From an uncultured Agathobaculum sp. (GTDB lineage Bacteria; Bacillota; Clostridia; Oscillospirales; Butyricicoccaceae), in contig CAKSVR010000002.1 of assembly GCA_934504345.1 (NCBI GenBank), positions 1 to 64,000 on the forward strand: a stretch of DNA of 64,000 bases. Reading direction: 5' to 3'. Made by a program: the position numbers and the translations under genes. How positions within the stretch are numbered: the first letter of the stretch is position 1; the number at the start of each line of letters is the position of its first letter. The notes under the pieces were generated by a model, which was given only the letters and a program-made list of their open reading frames with translations, made no database searches and had not been told where the DNA came from. Of this stretch, positions 46,272 to 54,593 are shown piece after piece.

Positions 46272-47243
46272 TTAGCGTGCCTTCTTTGCGGAGTTCTTGG
46301 TCACTACGTCGATGATAACCGCGCCTACGATGATAACGCCCTTGACGATCTTCTGGATGTTGGAGTCAACGCCCATCAGGGTCTGTACGTTATTGATGAT
46401 ACCAACGATGACTGCGCCGACCAGCGTACCGCCGAGGGTACCGGAACCGCCGGACATCGAGGTGCCGCCTACGATAACAGCCGTGATAGCATCCATCTCA
46501 TAGGAGAGGCCTGCGCCCGGAACACCGGAGTTCAGACGGCCCATCAGAAGCAGGCTGCCTACGCCGACCAGTGCGCCGTCAAGCAGGTATGCCTTAAAGG
46601 TTACAGCCTTCGGGCTGATACCGGAAGCCTCAGCTGCCTTGGAGTTGCCGCCTACCGCATAGATGTAGCGGCCGTACGGAGTCTTGTTAAGGATGACCCA
46701 CATGATGCCGAAGCAGATGAGCAGGATGATAACGGCCATCGGGATCGGGCCTACATAGCCCTGACCCATAAAGGTGAAGCCGCTCGAAATGCCGGAGATG
46801 GTGTTGCCCTTGGTGACGAGTACCGCACCGCCGCGGGCCGCTTCGGTGAGTGCGAGTGTCATAATGAATGCCGGAATGCTGAACTTTGTGATGATGAAGC
46901 CGGTGACTGCACCGAGTATAACGCCGATAACGAGTGCGACTGCGATAGCGGCCCATACGGAACCGGTGGCTACGTCAACCATGCAGGCGATACAGCCTAT
47001 GAACGCGATCTCCGAGCCATACGCGATGTTGATGTGGCCCAGAATGATGATGAACGTTGCACCAAAGCCGAGAACTGTCGTGCAGGCGATCGCCAGCAGG
47101 ATGCTCTTGAGGTTATAGGTGCTCATAAAGCCCGGTACAAAAAGTGCCGCTGCCACGAAAATTACAACAAAGATCAGCGCGATACCATACTTGCCATAGA
47201 ATTGGCCAAAATTGAACTTCTTCTTCTCTGCCTGCTTGCTCAT
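46272..47243 (-). CDS. Sugar ABC transporter permease, RbsC type
   Basis: A 323-residue BPD_transp_2 permease with eight to ten membrane helices. Family stretches are GHINIAYGSEIAF (usually GGIDLSVGS in ribose permeases) and TPYGRYIYAVGGNSKAAEAS. The departure from the usual GGIDLS may reflect a different substrate. It overlaps the ATPase gene by 4 bp. Together with the genes at 45189 and 47240 it forms a complete CUT2 importer, likely for inositol given its neighbours. Confidence 0.94.
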   Translation of the reverse strand: MSKQAEKKKFNFGQFYGKYGIALIFVVIFVAAALFVPGFMSTYNLKSILLAIACTTVLGFGATFIIILGHINIAYGSEIAFIGCIACMVDVATGSVWAAIAVALVIGVILGAVTGFIITKFSIPAFIMTLALTEAARGGAVLVTKGNTISGISSGFTFMGQGYVGPIPMAVIILLICFGIMWVILNKTPYGRYIYAVGGNSKAAEASGISPKAVTFKAYLLDGALVGVGSLLLMGRLNSGVPGAGLSYEMDAITAVIVGGTSMSGGSGTLGGTLVGAVIVGIINNVQTLMGVDSNIQKIVKGVIIVGAVIIDVVTKNSAKKAR

Positions 47244-48754
47244 TGTTTTCCTACTCCCCTCGTCGCCAGTTTCATAATGCTTTCCTGTGTTGCTTCCGAA
47301 CGATCCAGAATACCCTGAACGATACCCTCCTGCATAACAACGACGCGGTCGCTCATGCCGAGGACCTCGGGCAGCTCGGAGGAGATCATGATGATGCCCA
47401 TACCCTGACGGGCAAATTCGGTCATCAGCTTGTGGATCTCGGACTTCGCGCCAACGTCGATGCCGCGGGTCGGCTCGTCGAGGATCATGACCTTAACATC
47501 GCCTACCAGCCACTTGGCCAGTACGACCTTCTGCTGGTTGCCGCCGGAGAGCGTGCCTGCTTCCACATCCTCGTTTGCGATCTTGATCTGAAGCAGCTCA
47601 CGCATCTTTTCAACGTCCTTGCTGATCTTCCTGTCGTCGATCAGACCCTTGGTATATTTCTTCAGGTTTACCAGCGATACATTGTGGTGGATGCTGCGGC
47701 CGAGCACCAGACCGTAGGTGCGGCGATCCTCGTTTACCATTGCGATGCCGTGGTTGATGGCATCACGGGTGTTCTTGATATGTACTTCCCTGCCGTTCAG
47801 ATAAACCGAACCGGAGGAGATGGGATCCAGACCAAAGATGGCACGCATGACCTCGCTTCGGCCTGCGCCTACCAGACCGGCAAAGCCGAGGATCTCGCCT
47901 GCGCGGAGCTGGAAGTTGATGCCACGGAAGCGGCCGCCGTCGGCCTTTTCCTGTGTCAGATCCTTTACCTCAAAGATCACATCACCGATCGGCACCGTGG
48001 TGTCCTTGGGGAATACGTTGGTAATCTCGCGGCCGACCATGCGGGCGACCAGCTTATCCGGGTTGTAATCGGTTGCCGGGCCGGTTTCGATCCACTGGCC
48101 GTCGCGGATGATGGTGATGTCGTCCGCGATGCGGAAGATCTCGTCCATCTTGTGGGTGATGTACAAAATCGCTACGCCCTGTTCCCGGAGGGAGAAGATC
48201 TGCTTGAACAATACATTGATCTCCTCGTCACCGATGGCCGAGGACGGCTCATCCATGATGATGACCGATGCATTGCACGAGATTGCCTTTGCGATCTCGA
48301 CCAGCTGGTGGCCTGCGATGGACAGCTCGTACATCTTCTGATTTGCCTTGTACGGCATATCCAGCTTGTCGAGCAGCTCCTGCGTGTCCTTCTGCATCTT
48401 GCCGAAGTCTACAAACCTGCCCTTTCTCGGCTCGCGGCCCAGCCAGATGTTCTCTGCGATGGTCATTTCGAGCACCGGATTGAGCTCCTGATAGATCATT
48501 GCGATGCCCATTTTGAGGGTATCCTGCACGGTATGAGGACCGATCTTCTCTCCCTTATAGAACATCTCGCCCTCATCGGCAACGTAAGTACCGTTGATGA
48601 TCTTCATCAGCGTGGATTTACCTGCGCCGTTCTCGCCGCAGATAACGTGCACCTTGCCGGGCCGAACCTGCAATTTAACGCCGTCCAGCGCACGCACGCC
48701 GGGAAATACCTTTACAATATCCCGCATTTCCAGTACATACTCTGGATTTGCCAT
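47240..48754 (-). CDS. Sugar ABC transporter ATPase with two NBDs, RbsA/MglA type
   Basis: A 504-residue double ATPase of CUT2 importers. The first domain has Walker A CGENGAGKSTLMK and Walker B region ASVIIMDEPSSAIG. The second has a degenerate P-loop (GLVGAGRSEVMRAIFG), as is normal, with TLSGGNQQKVVLAKWL and VMILDEPTRGIDVG. AAGGAGG lies 6 nt before the ATG. It is the first transporter gene; the leader upstream is about 320 bp and carries two LacI-type operators. Confidence 0.95.
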   Translation of the reverse strand: MANPEYVLEMRDIVKVFPGVRALDGVKLQVRPGKVHVICGENGAGKSTLMKIINGTYVADEGEMFYKGEKIGPHTVQDTLKMGIAMIYQELNPVLEMTIAENIWLGREPRKGRFVDFGKMQKDTQELLDKLDMPYKANQKMYELSIAGHQLVEIAKAISCNASVIIMDEPSSAIGDEEINVLFKQIFSLREQGVAILYITHKMDEIFRIADDITIIRDGQWIETGPATDYNPDKLVARMVGREITNVFPKDTTVPIGDVIFEVKDLTQEKADGGRFRGINFQLRAGEILGFAGLVGAGRSEVMRAIFGLDPISSGSVYLNGREVHIKNTRDAINHGIAMVNEDRRTYGLVLGRSIHHNVSLVNLKKYTKGLIDDRKISKDVEKMRELLQIKIANEDVEAGTLSGGNQQKVVLAKWLVGDVKVMILDEPTRGIDVGAKSEIHKLMTEFARQGMGIIMISSELPEVLGMSDRVVVMQEGIVQGILDRSEATQESIMKLATRGVGKQ

Positions 48755-48964
48755 GCTGCTTCCTCCTTTTTTCTTCGGAAGTCATCTTCACAGCCGTTGC
48801 ATACTGTCTGAGCAGTCTTTTTGTCGGCATACTGCGTTGTTTTTCCTTGCAATCCGTCAGGATTGCTGCGAAAAAAACGCCTTGTCTGCTAACAAAAATC
48901 CATGCCATCCAGCATACCTCAGCTATGAAGATAACTTCCTACTTTTCTTCTCTTTGCGCGAATT

Positions 48965-48980
48965 ACGAGCTCGTGCTCGT
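48965..48980. promoter_or_regulatory. Operator O1 of the importer operon
   Basis: ACGAGCTCGTGCTCGT, an interrupted palindrome (ACGAGC-GCTCGT) identical to the copies at 49006 and 50222. Confidence 0.7.
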
Positions 48981-49005
48981 TCTTCTCTAAAAAAATATTT
49001 CGGGA

Positions 49006-49021
49006 ACGAGCTCGTGCTCGT
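49006..49021. promoter_or_regulatory. Operator O2 of the importer operon
   Basis: ACGAGCTCGTGCTCGT, 41 bp from O1, about four helical turns. Confidence 0.7.
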
Positions 49022-49029
49022 AACCCTGT

Positions 49030-49065
49030 AAAAAAATATTTGCTTTCTAAGGCAAATATTTTTTT
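49030..49065 (-). terminator. Terminator of the LacI gene
   Basis: AAAAAAATATTTGC and GCAAATATTTTTTT form a perfect 14-bp stem with T/A runs, 10 bp after the LacI stop. It is bidirectional. Confidence 0.8.
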
Positions 49066-49074
49066 GCAACTGAT

Positions 49075-50106
49075 TTACAGGCTTTCCTTTACCAGTACGC
49101 GAATATCGGTGAATATCTGCGGCTGTTCGGGCTCTTTGCCGAACACCAGATGATCCATGATGATCTGTACCGGTATCTCGCCCTGCTGCTGGAGCTCTCC
49201 GGCCAGCGTACAATCGATAACATCCTTTCGGATGAGGTCTACAACCTCGGGGTAATCCTCAAAGGAGATCACGCGGATGTCTTTCGCTCTCCCGCTCTCC
49301 TCCAGCGCCCGTCCCACCTGGGAAACGCCGCCGCAGGTGATGTAGATGCCTTGCAGGTCTTGGTAATCCCGCAGGAGTTTGACTGTCTTTTCGTAAGTGA
49401 TCTGCGGATCCTCAAAGCTGTCCAGCGTGGTGATGATCTCGATGTCCGGATATTCTTTATGGATGAAGTCCGCAAATTCGGTTTCACGGACCTGAACGTA
49501 ATAGTTGTTGTTCTCGGAGGCGATCGCACTGGAAACCACCGCGATCTTTCCTCTGCCGCCGAGGAACAGGCCCATCATCCGTCCCGCGATACGGGCGCCG
49601 CGATGGCTGTCCGCGCCTACGCAGCAGCTTCGCTTTGTCCGGTCAATATCGGCGTTGGTGGTGACGACCGGGATACCGGCATCCACCGCCCTGTTGACGG
49701 CCTTTCGGACACGCTCCGAATTGATCGGGCTGAGGATGATACCGTCCGCCCTTGCAGCGATGGCGTTATCGATAAATTCTTTCTGCCGTTCGGCATCCTG
49801 AAATTTGCTGATCGAATAGGTGACTTCAATATCAAAGCCGACCTGATTTTGTACGCCCTGCTCGATACCGGCCTTGAGGAACGGCAGTGCATCAACCTCG
49901 ACCAGTATCGCTTCGATGCGGTACTTCTTGCCCTGCTTTTGCAGTACGCGGCCGGCAGGATTCGGCGTGTAGCCCATCTCATTGATGATGTGCTGCACTT
50001 TCATTCTTACTTCATCGCTTACACCGACTCGGTTATGCAGGACCTTATCTACCGTAGCTCGGTGAACGCCCGCACGTTCCGCGATTTCCTTGATCGTTAC
50101 TTTCAT
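49075..50106 (-). CDS. LacI-family regulator of the importer operon
   Basis: A 343-residue LacI-type regulator. The helix-turn-helix is TIKEIAERAGVHRATVDKVL, and the effector domain resembles sugar-binding proteins (ADGIILSPINSERVRKAVNR; PVVTTNADIDRTKR). The start at 50106 is preceded by only a weak ribosome site (GAAGTGAAAG), but it gives the complete domain; a longer frame does not. Its promoter region carries three copies of the operator found before the importer genes, so it very probably represses itself and them. The ligand is likely inositol or a product of it. Confidence 0.92.
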   Translation of the reverse strand: MKVTIKEIAERAGVHRATVDKVLHNRVGVSDEVRMKVQHIINEMGYTPNPAGRVLQKQGKKYRIEAILVEVDALPFLKAGIEQGVQNQVGFDIEVTYSISKFQDAERQKEFIDNAIAARADGIILSPINSERVRKAVNRAVDAGIPVVTTNADIDRTKRSCCVGADSHRGARIAGRMMGLFLGGRGKIAVVSSAIASENNNYYVQVRETEFADFIHKEYPDIEIITTLDSFEDPQITYEKTVKLLRDYQDLQGIYITCGGVSQVGRALEESGRAKDIRVISFEDYPEVVDLIRKDVIDCTLAGELQQQGEIPVQIIMDHLVFGKEPEQPQIFTDIRVLVKESL

Positions 50107-50179
50107 CGGGCTTTCACTTCCTCTCCGGTAAAGTATAGCATATCCGGTTGTAAACAACAAATCCGAATGTCATTTCCAC

Positions 50180-50237
50180 CGAGCTCGTGCTCGTGATTTT
50201 CGAGCTCGTGCTCTTTGTTTTACGAGCTCGTGCTCGT
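50180..50237. promoter_or_regulatory. Three phased operators before the LacI gene
   Basis: CGAGCTCGTGCTCGT at 50180-50194, CGAGCTCGTGCTCT at 50201-50214 and ACGAGCTCGTGCTCGT at 50222-50237. Starts are 21 bp apart, two helical turns, placing them on one face of the DNA just downstream of the promoter. Confidence 0.7.
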
Positions 50238-50253
50238 TTCTCTTTGTGATGTT

Positions 50254-50282
50254 AATATAAACGAAACAGGAGAAAAAGTCAA
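50254..50282 (-). promoter_or_regulatory. Promoter of the LacI gene
   Basis: On the minus strand TTGACT (50277-50282), a 17-bp spacer and TATATT (50254-50259). The first operator begins 17 bp after the -10, so a bound repressor would block the start. Confidence 0.7.
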
Positions 50283-50407
50283 CGGTTTTTTCGGCGATTT
50301 TTTCAAGTTCAGCAGAGTAGCCAAAGCGCACGGACACTGTTTCGTACAGCCTGCCTAACGCCGCATACACATCGTACAAAATCGCACCCGCAAAACCGAC
50401 ACGCAAA

Positions 50408-50440
50408 ACGCCCTGTGCAGACGGAGCTGCACAGGGCGTG
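50408..50440 (-). terminator. Terminator hairpin of the transketolase unit, outer copy
   Basis: ACGCCCTGTGCAG pairs with CTGCACAGGGCGT. On the minus strand it is followed by TTTTGCG. An identical 33-bp copy lies at 50698-50730, on the other side of the repeat element. Confidence 0.8.
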
Positions 50441-50696
50441 AGGCTGTCGCGAAACTACAGTTTCGCCGACAAGCAGGAACGGACCGTAGGCCGTTCCAAA
50501 GTCGTCCGAAAGTTCCTGTATAGAAACTTTCTCCCTCTCAGGGTATAAAAACCGGCGCTATCCTTGCGCGGCTTCTCGGCCGCGCTGCGCCGGTACACGC
50601 CCTGCTTTTTTATGAATTTGCGCGGCAAATTCTATTTAACGCGCGCTGCCGCGCGATATGATAAAATTGGTTCAATGCCGACTTTTTTGACAAACT
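50441..50696. repeat. Terminator-associated element, copy 2 (256 bp)
   Basis: Same ends as copy 1 (AGGCTGTCGCGAAACT; GACTTTTTTGACAAACT). It differs from copy 1 mainly by an extra GC-rich hairpin near 50552-50595. It is flanked by 33-bp direct copies of the terminator hairpin. With the operators it fills the 642-bp gap 50107-50748. Confidence 0.75.
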
Positions 50697-50697
50697 T

Positions 50698-50730
50698 ACG
50701 CCCTGTGCAGACGGAGCTGCACAGGGCGTG
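50698..50730 (-). terminator. Terminator hairpin of the transketolase unit, inner copy
   Basis: The same 33 bp as 50408-50440, 18 bp after the transketolase stop. On the minus strand it is followed by AAGTTTGTC rather than a T-run, so it may not terminate well alone. Confidence 0.7.
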
Positions 50731-50748
50731 ACGGAGATACTCCGAAAT

Positions 50749-51714
50749 TTATTTGCGGGCGATGGCGCGCAGAGCCGCCGCCGTGATGTCCTCTGCGGTG
50801 AGGTTGTACTGCTGCATGAGGAAATCCTGCGGGCCGACCTGACCGAAGTGGTTCTGGATGCCGATGCGCTCGACCGGAACCGGATTCTTTGCGCTCGTCA
50901 GGTTGGTGATGGCAGAGCCGAGGCCGCAGCCGACCTGATGGTTCTCCGCGGTGACGATGCAGCCGGTTTCCGCCGCCGCGCGCAGCACCAGCTCGTCATC
51001 GAGCGGCTTCCAGGTGTGCATATCGATCACACGCGCGGAAATGCCCTTTGCAGCCAGCATTTCTTCGGCCTTGAGCGCCTCATCCACCAGAATGCCGGAG
51101 GCAATAATGGTTACGTCCTTGCCATCGCGCAGCGTAACGCCCTTGCCGATCTCGAAATCCGAGCCGTCCGCATACACGGTGGTGAAGCCCTTGCGGATCA
51201 GGCGCATATAGGACGGACTGCCGCACGCGGCCAGCTTTTTCGTCAGCGCCTTGGTCTGCACGAAGTCGCAGGAGTCGATAACGACCGCATTCGGGATCGT
51301 CATGTACAGCGCACAGTCCTCAAACGGCATATGGGTCGCGCCGTTGAACGCCGCGCATACGCCGGGGTCGGAGCCGATAACGTGTACCGGCAGCTCGGAG
51401 TAGCCCGCTGCCAGAAATGCCTGATCGAACATACGGCGGGCCGCAAAGCAGCCGAACGAGTGCGCGAACACAGTCAGGCCGGTGGCCGCCATGCCGGATG
51501 CAACGCCCATCGCGTTCTGCTCCGCGATGCCCGCATTGAACGTCTGCGTCGGGAACGCCTTCAGCAGCTTTCCGGTGTTGATGCAGCCCATCAGATCGCA
51601 GTCAACGTGCATCAGCTTGGGATTTTCCGCCATCATTTCGAGCATAGCTTCTACATAGCCGTCGCGGTTGGCGCGGCTGTCCTTTTCGTGCTTGCCGATC
51701 AAAGTAAAGCTCAT
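50749..51714 (-). CDS. Transketolase, C-terminal subunit
   Basis: A 321-residue protein carrying the pyrimidine-binding and C-terminal domains of transketolase. TQTFNAGIAEQNAMGVASGM contains the Glu that activates thiamine diphosphate. HSFGCFAARRMFDQ and MHTWKPLDDE are also typical. It works with the N-terminal subunit encoded 14 bp upstream, moving two-carbon units between sugar phosphates. Split transketolases are common in Clostridia and archaea. Here it is next to inositol and hydroxybutyrate genes rather than pentose phosphate genes. Confidence 0.94.
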   Translation of the reverse strand: MSFTLIGKHEKDSRANRDGYVEAMLEMMAENPKLMHVDCDLMGCINTGKLLKAFPTQTFNAGIAEQNAMGVASGMAATGLTVFAHSFGCFAARRMFDQAFLAAGYSELPVHVIGSDPGVCAAFNGATHMPFEDCALYMTIPNAVVIDSCDFVQTKALTKKLAACGSPSYMRLIRKGFTTVYADGSDFEIGKGVTLRDGKDVTIIASGILVDEALKAEEMLAAKGISARVIDMHTWKPLDDELVLRAAAETGCIVTAENHQVGCGLGSAITNLTSAKNPVPVERIGIQNHFGQVGPQDFLMQQYNLTAEDITAAALRAIARK

Positions 51715-51728
51715 TGTATTCCCCTCCC

Positions 51729-52580
51729 TTACTTCTCGTTTTTCACAGAGGCCAGCGCAGCCTCAGAAGCGGCGATCGCCTCATCCCACTGCTCCTTGGT
51801 CGGCTGAGAAGAATGTGCGCCGGACGGCTCGGCAAAGGTCGCGCCCTTGCCCTTTACCGTGTTCAGGATAAGGCAGGTCGGCTTGCCCTTGCACGCCTCA
51901 GCCTGCTCGAGCGCACCCCAAATCTGCTCTGCATCGTTGCCGTCGGCTACGTCGATGACATTCCAGCCGAACGCATCGAACTTCGCGCCGATGCCCTTGC
52001 CGTGGCTCATAACGTCGGCAACTGCACCATCGAGCTGACGACCGTTGTTGTCCACCAGACAAACGAAGTTATCCAGCTTGTAGTGCGCTGCGAACTGGGC
52101 GCCCTCCCAGATCTGGCCCTCGTCACACTCACCGTCGCCTACGGCAACGTAAACACGGCTCGGACGGTTCTGTGCACGGCTGCCGAGCGCCGCACCGATG
52201 GCCTCGCTCATGCCCTGACCGAGCGAGCCGGTCGTCAGGTCAACGCCGATGGTCTTGTTGCGGTCAGTGTGGGACGGGAAATCCGTGTTCGGCTGGTTGA
52301 GCGTGTAGGCGCTCTCCATCGGGTAGTAGCCCTTGAGGCCGAGGGTCGCGTACATGACCGGGCCGCCGTGGCCCTTGGAGAGTACGAACCAGTCGCGGTC
52401 CTCCCAGCGCGGGTTCTTCGGGTCGATGTGCATGACTGCGCCGTACAGTACGGCCATCGCATCCGCCATCGACATCGAGCCGCCCACATGGCCGAAGCCG
52501 CGCGAGGCGATCACCTTGAGCGTTTCCAGCCGAATCTCTGCGGCGAATACGCGCAGCTCGTGCAGTTTTTGCTTATCCAT
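51729..52580 (-). CDS. Transketolase, N-terminal subunit
   Basis: A 283-residue thiamine-diphosphate-binding half of transketolase. The cofactor motif is GDGECDEGQIWEGAQFAAHY, ending with LVDNNGRQLDG. Early typical stretches are GFGHVGGSMSMAD and WFVLSKGHGGPVMYA. AAGGAGGAA lies 6 nt before the ATG. It is followed directly by the C-terminal subunit. The two together equal a full-length enzyme. Confidence 0.94.
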   Translation of the reverse strand: MDKQKLHELRVFAAEIRLETLKVIASRGFGHVGGSMSMADAMAVLYGAVMHIDPKNPRWEDRDWFVLSKGHGGPVMYATLGLKGYYPMESAYTLNQPNTDFPSHTDRNKTIGVDLTTGSLGQGMSEAIGAALGSRAQNRPSRVYVAVGDGECDEGQIWEGAQFAAHYKLDNFVCLVDNNGRQLDGAVADVMSHGKGIGAKFDAFGWNVIDVADGNDAEQIWGALEQAEACKGKPTCLILNTVKGKGATFAEPSGAHSSQPTKEQWDEAIAASEAALASVKNEK

Positions 52581-52767
52581 TGCGTTCCTCCTTGAAAATA
52601 CGGTTTGCAGAACAAAACCCGTCCCTCCCGGGTCTTAGGTGGACGGGTTCTGTCGTTTTTATCGGTGAGGCTGCGTTTCGGGTCTGCTCTGCCGGTCAGA
52701 CATACTCCATTTTTGACATGGAACCGCCAGAGCTTCTCCTGTGCCGCAGCTTTCACAGAAATTACCC

Positions 52768-52804
52768 GAGGCAACACCGCACAATTAAAGCGGCGGTGCT
52801 TTGC
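52768..52804 (+). repeat. Dispersed 37-bp hairpin repeat, copy 2
   Basis: Matches 4013-4049 at 32 of 37 positions. CACCGC and GCGGTG pair perfectly here, while copy 1 has one mismatch. Confidence 0.6.
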
Positions 52805-52897
52805 GGAAATTTTGTGTCCTGACTTTGTTACAGTTTCACGGTAATACATCAAGTATTACCGCAAAACTGTGCCTCGTCAGTACGCAAAATTTACTCG
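52805..52897. repeat. Long imperfect stem-loop in the abfD-transketolase gap
   Basis: CGGTAATAC/GTATTACCG at the tip, then ACAGTTT/AAACTGT, CTGAC/GTCAG and AAATTTTG/CAAAATTT outwards, with small internal loops. It spans about 90 nt in the 331-bp gene-free gap 52581-52911, which I otherwise cannot interpret. Confidence 0.65.
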
Positions 52898-52911
52898 CAA
52901 ATCACTCTTGT

Positions 52912-54372
52912 TCAATTATGCGGTATTACCTTGATTCTTGCGATCTTCTTCGCCAGTTCCTTCTTCATTTCCATGTTGGACTGACGGGCGATCATGATGC
53001 GCTGTGCCTGCGGAGAGCCTGCGCCGTGCATGGACTCCGGCAGATAGCCGACTGCGGCGGTGCCCATCGTCATGTTCTCGATCAGGCGCAGCAGGCGCAT
53101 ACGATCCTCGGTGGGCACGGAAGCCACACCCTTGAGGTACTTCTCGATGTAATCGTGGGTAGCCGGATTGCGGTAATCCGCCTCGGACGGCTGCGTTACC
53201 ATGATGCCGCCGGCCAGATCCTGTGCCAGACGGGCGATCTCATACGGGAAGCGGGTGACGTTCTGCTTGCAGACGTTCGCCAGCAGCAGGTCGATGAGGT
53301 AGTTGCCGCTCTTGGTCTTGGTGCCCTGCGAGGAGCACGCAATGCCGCAGCAGTACAGGGTTTCGTTCAGGTGGGTCATCTCGATGAGCTTGTCCTTAAC
53401 GTGAGAAGCCTTTGCAGAGCCAGCCATCTCGCCTGCCAACGCGGTAGCGCCGATGAGCACATCGCCAACGCCGACCTTGCAGCCGCCGTAGGACTGACGG
53501 TGATAGCCCGCGAAGCGCTCTACCATCATGCCGGCAAACTGGGTTTCGCCGTTGAGGAAGATCATGTCGTTCGGGATGAATACGCGGTCGAAAATGACCA
53601 GAACCTCGTGGCCGCCGTAAACCTTGTTGCCTACATCGATGTCGTTATGTTCCTCGGTCTTGCGGGTGTCGCAGGACTGACGGCCGAGGATCAGGGTGAT
53701 GCCTTCGGCATCGGTCGGGCACGCAAAGGAAATGGCGTAGTCCTCGTCGCCCTCACGCATGGAGATGGTCGGCATAACGAGAACGTAATGGCTGTTCAGA
53801 TAGCCGGTCTGGTGCGCCTTTGCGCCGGTAACGTAAACGCCGTCCGCGGTGCGCTCAACAACGTGCAGGAACAGGTCCGGGTCGGCCTGCTTGGACGGAG
53901 AAAGGCCGCGGTCGCCCTTAACGTCAGTCATCGCACCGTCAACACCCCAGTCGTTGTTCTGTACGTCGGTCCAGAACTTAACGAAATTCTCGTGGTACTT
54001 GGTGCCGCACGCCTCGTCGGTTTCAAAGGTGGTGGAGTAAACCGCATTCGCGGCATCCATGCCGACACAGCGCTGGAAGCAGGCTGCGGTCTTCTGGCCG
54101 AGCAGGCGCTGCATCTTTACCTTCTTGATGAGGTCGTCGGTGGACTGGTGCAGATGGATAAAACGGTTTACCTTTTTGCCGGTCAGGTTGGAGGTGGCTG
54201 TCATCAGGTCTTCGTACTGCGGATCCTCGGCCAGCTCGTAAGTCGCTGCGAAAGAGTTGAGCGACGGACGAACGATCGGGTTGTCCACAACGTTCTCCAC
54301 CTTTTTGCCAAAGCTGTACAAATTCAGGTGCAGCTTGCGCAGAGATTCGATGTACTGGTCTTTTGTCATCAT
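52912..54372 (-). CDS. abfD: 4-hydroxybutyryl-CoA dehydratase/vinylacetyl-CoA isomerase
   Basis: A 486-residue enzyme that dehydrates 4-hydroxybutyryl-CoA to crotonyl-CoA by a radical route using FAD and a [4Fe-4S] cluster. All four cluster ligands of the Clostridium aminobutyricum enzyme are conserved: two Cys in KTAACFQRCVGMD (98 and 102 here), His291 and Cys298 in AGYHRQSYGGCKVG. KASHVKDKLIEMTHLNETLY and SMHGAGSPQAQRIMIARQ are near-identical to that enzyme as I remember it. The start (54372) follows AAGGA. The enzyme is destroyed by oxygen, which fits an anaerobe. It sits 204 bp after abfT. Confidence 0.95.
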   Translation of the reverse strand: MMTKDQYIESLRKLHLNLYSFGKKVENVVDNPIVRPSLNSFAATYELAEDPQYEDLMTATSNLTGKKVNRFIHLHQSTDDLIKKVKMQRLLGQKTAACFQRCVGMDAANAVYSTTFETDEACGTKYHENFVKFWTDVQNNDWGVDGAMTDVKGDRGLSPSKQADPDLFLHVVERTADGVYVTGAKAHQTGYLNSHYVLVMPTISMREGDEDYAISFACPTDAEGITLILGRQSCDTRKTEEHNDIDVGNKVYGGHEVLVIFDRVFIPNDMIFLNGETQFAGMMVERFAGYHRQSYGGCKVGVGDVLIGATALAGEMAGSAKASHVKDKLIEMTHLNETLYCCGIACSSQGTKTKSGNYLIDLLLANVCKQNVTRFPYEIARLAQDLAGGIMVTQPSEADYRNPATHDYIEKYLKGVASVPTEDRMRLLRLIENMTMGTAAVGYLPESMHGAGSPQAQRIMIARQSNMEMKKELAKKIARIKVIPHN

Positions 54373-54526
54373 AGCTTTTTTCCTTCTTTCTTGTCCTTGA
54401 TAAATGGAATACGCCGATGCCCAGTCAGGAGACTTGAGCGTGTCAGAATAGAAAATTTGATTGGAGAATACTTTGTGCAACGCAATAAATAACCGCGCAC
54501 CGACGTTTATCCATTCGAGTATTGCG

Positions 54527-54553
54527 AGCCGCTGCCGAGAACACAGCGGCTCA
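54527..54553. other. Stem-loop between the CoA-transferase and dehydratase genes
   Basis: GAGCCGCTG and CAGCGGCTC pair around CCGAGAACA, with no T-run. Possibly an mRNA-stabilising hairpin. Confidence 0.5.
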
Positions 54554-54567
54554 GAAAAGGTATATGC

Positions 54568-54593
54568 AAAAAGCGATCAGATCGCCGCTTTTT
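54568..54593 (-). terminator. Possible terminator overlapping the CoA-transferase stop
   Basis: AAAAAGCG and CGCTTTTT form arms with a T-run on both strands, spanning the stop codon at 54577. It may separate the dehydratase from the upstream genes or be leaky. Confidence 0.5.

Larger units (their letters stand above)
48755..49029. other. Leader of the importer operon
   Basis: No gene supported. It contains operators at 48965-48980 and 49006-49021 and an A/T-rich block between them. A clear -35/-10 pair for the minus strand was not found, so transcription may come partly by read-through from the LacI gene. Confidence 0.5.

Noticed and set aside
48961..49021. CGAGCTCGTGCTC repeats as a CRISPR or simple tandem repeat
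   Set aside because: The copies are palindromic, sit in two regulatory regions and are spaced by whole helical turns; operators explain them better.
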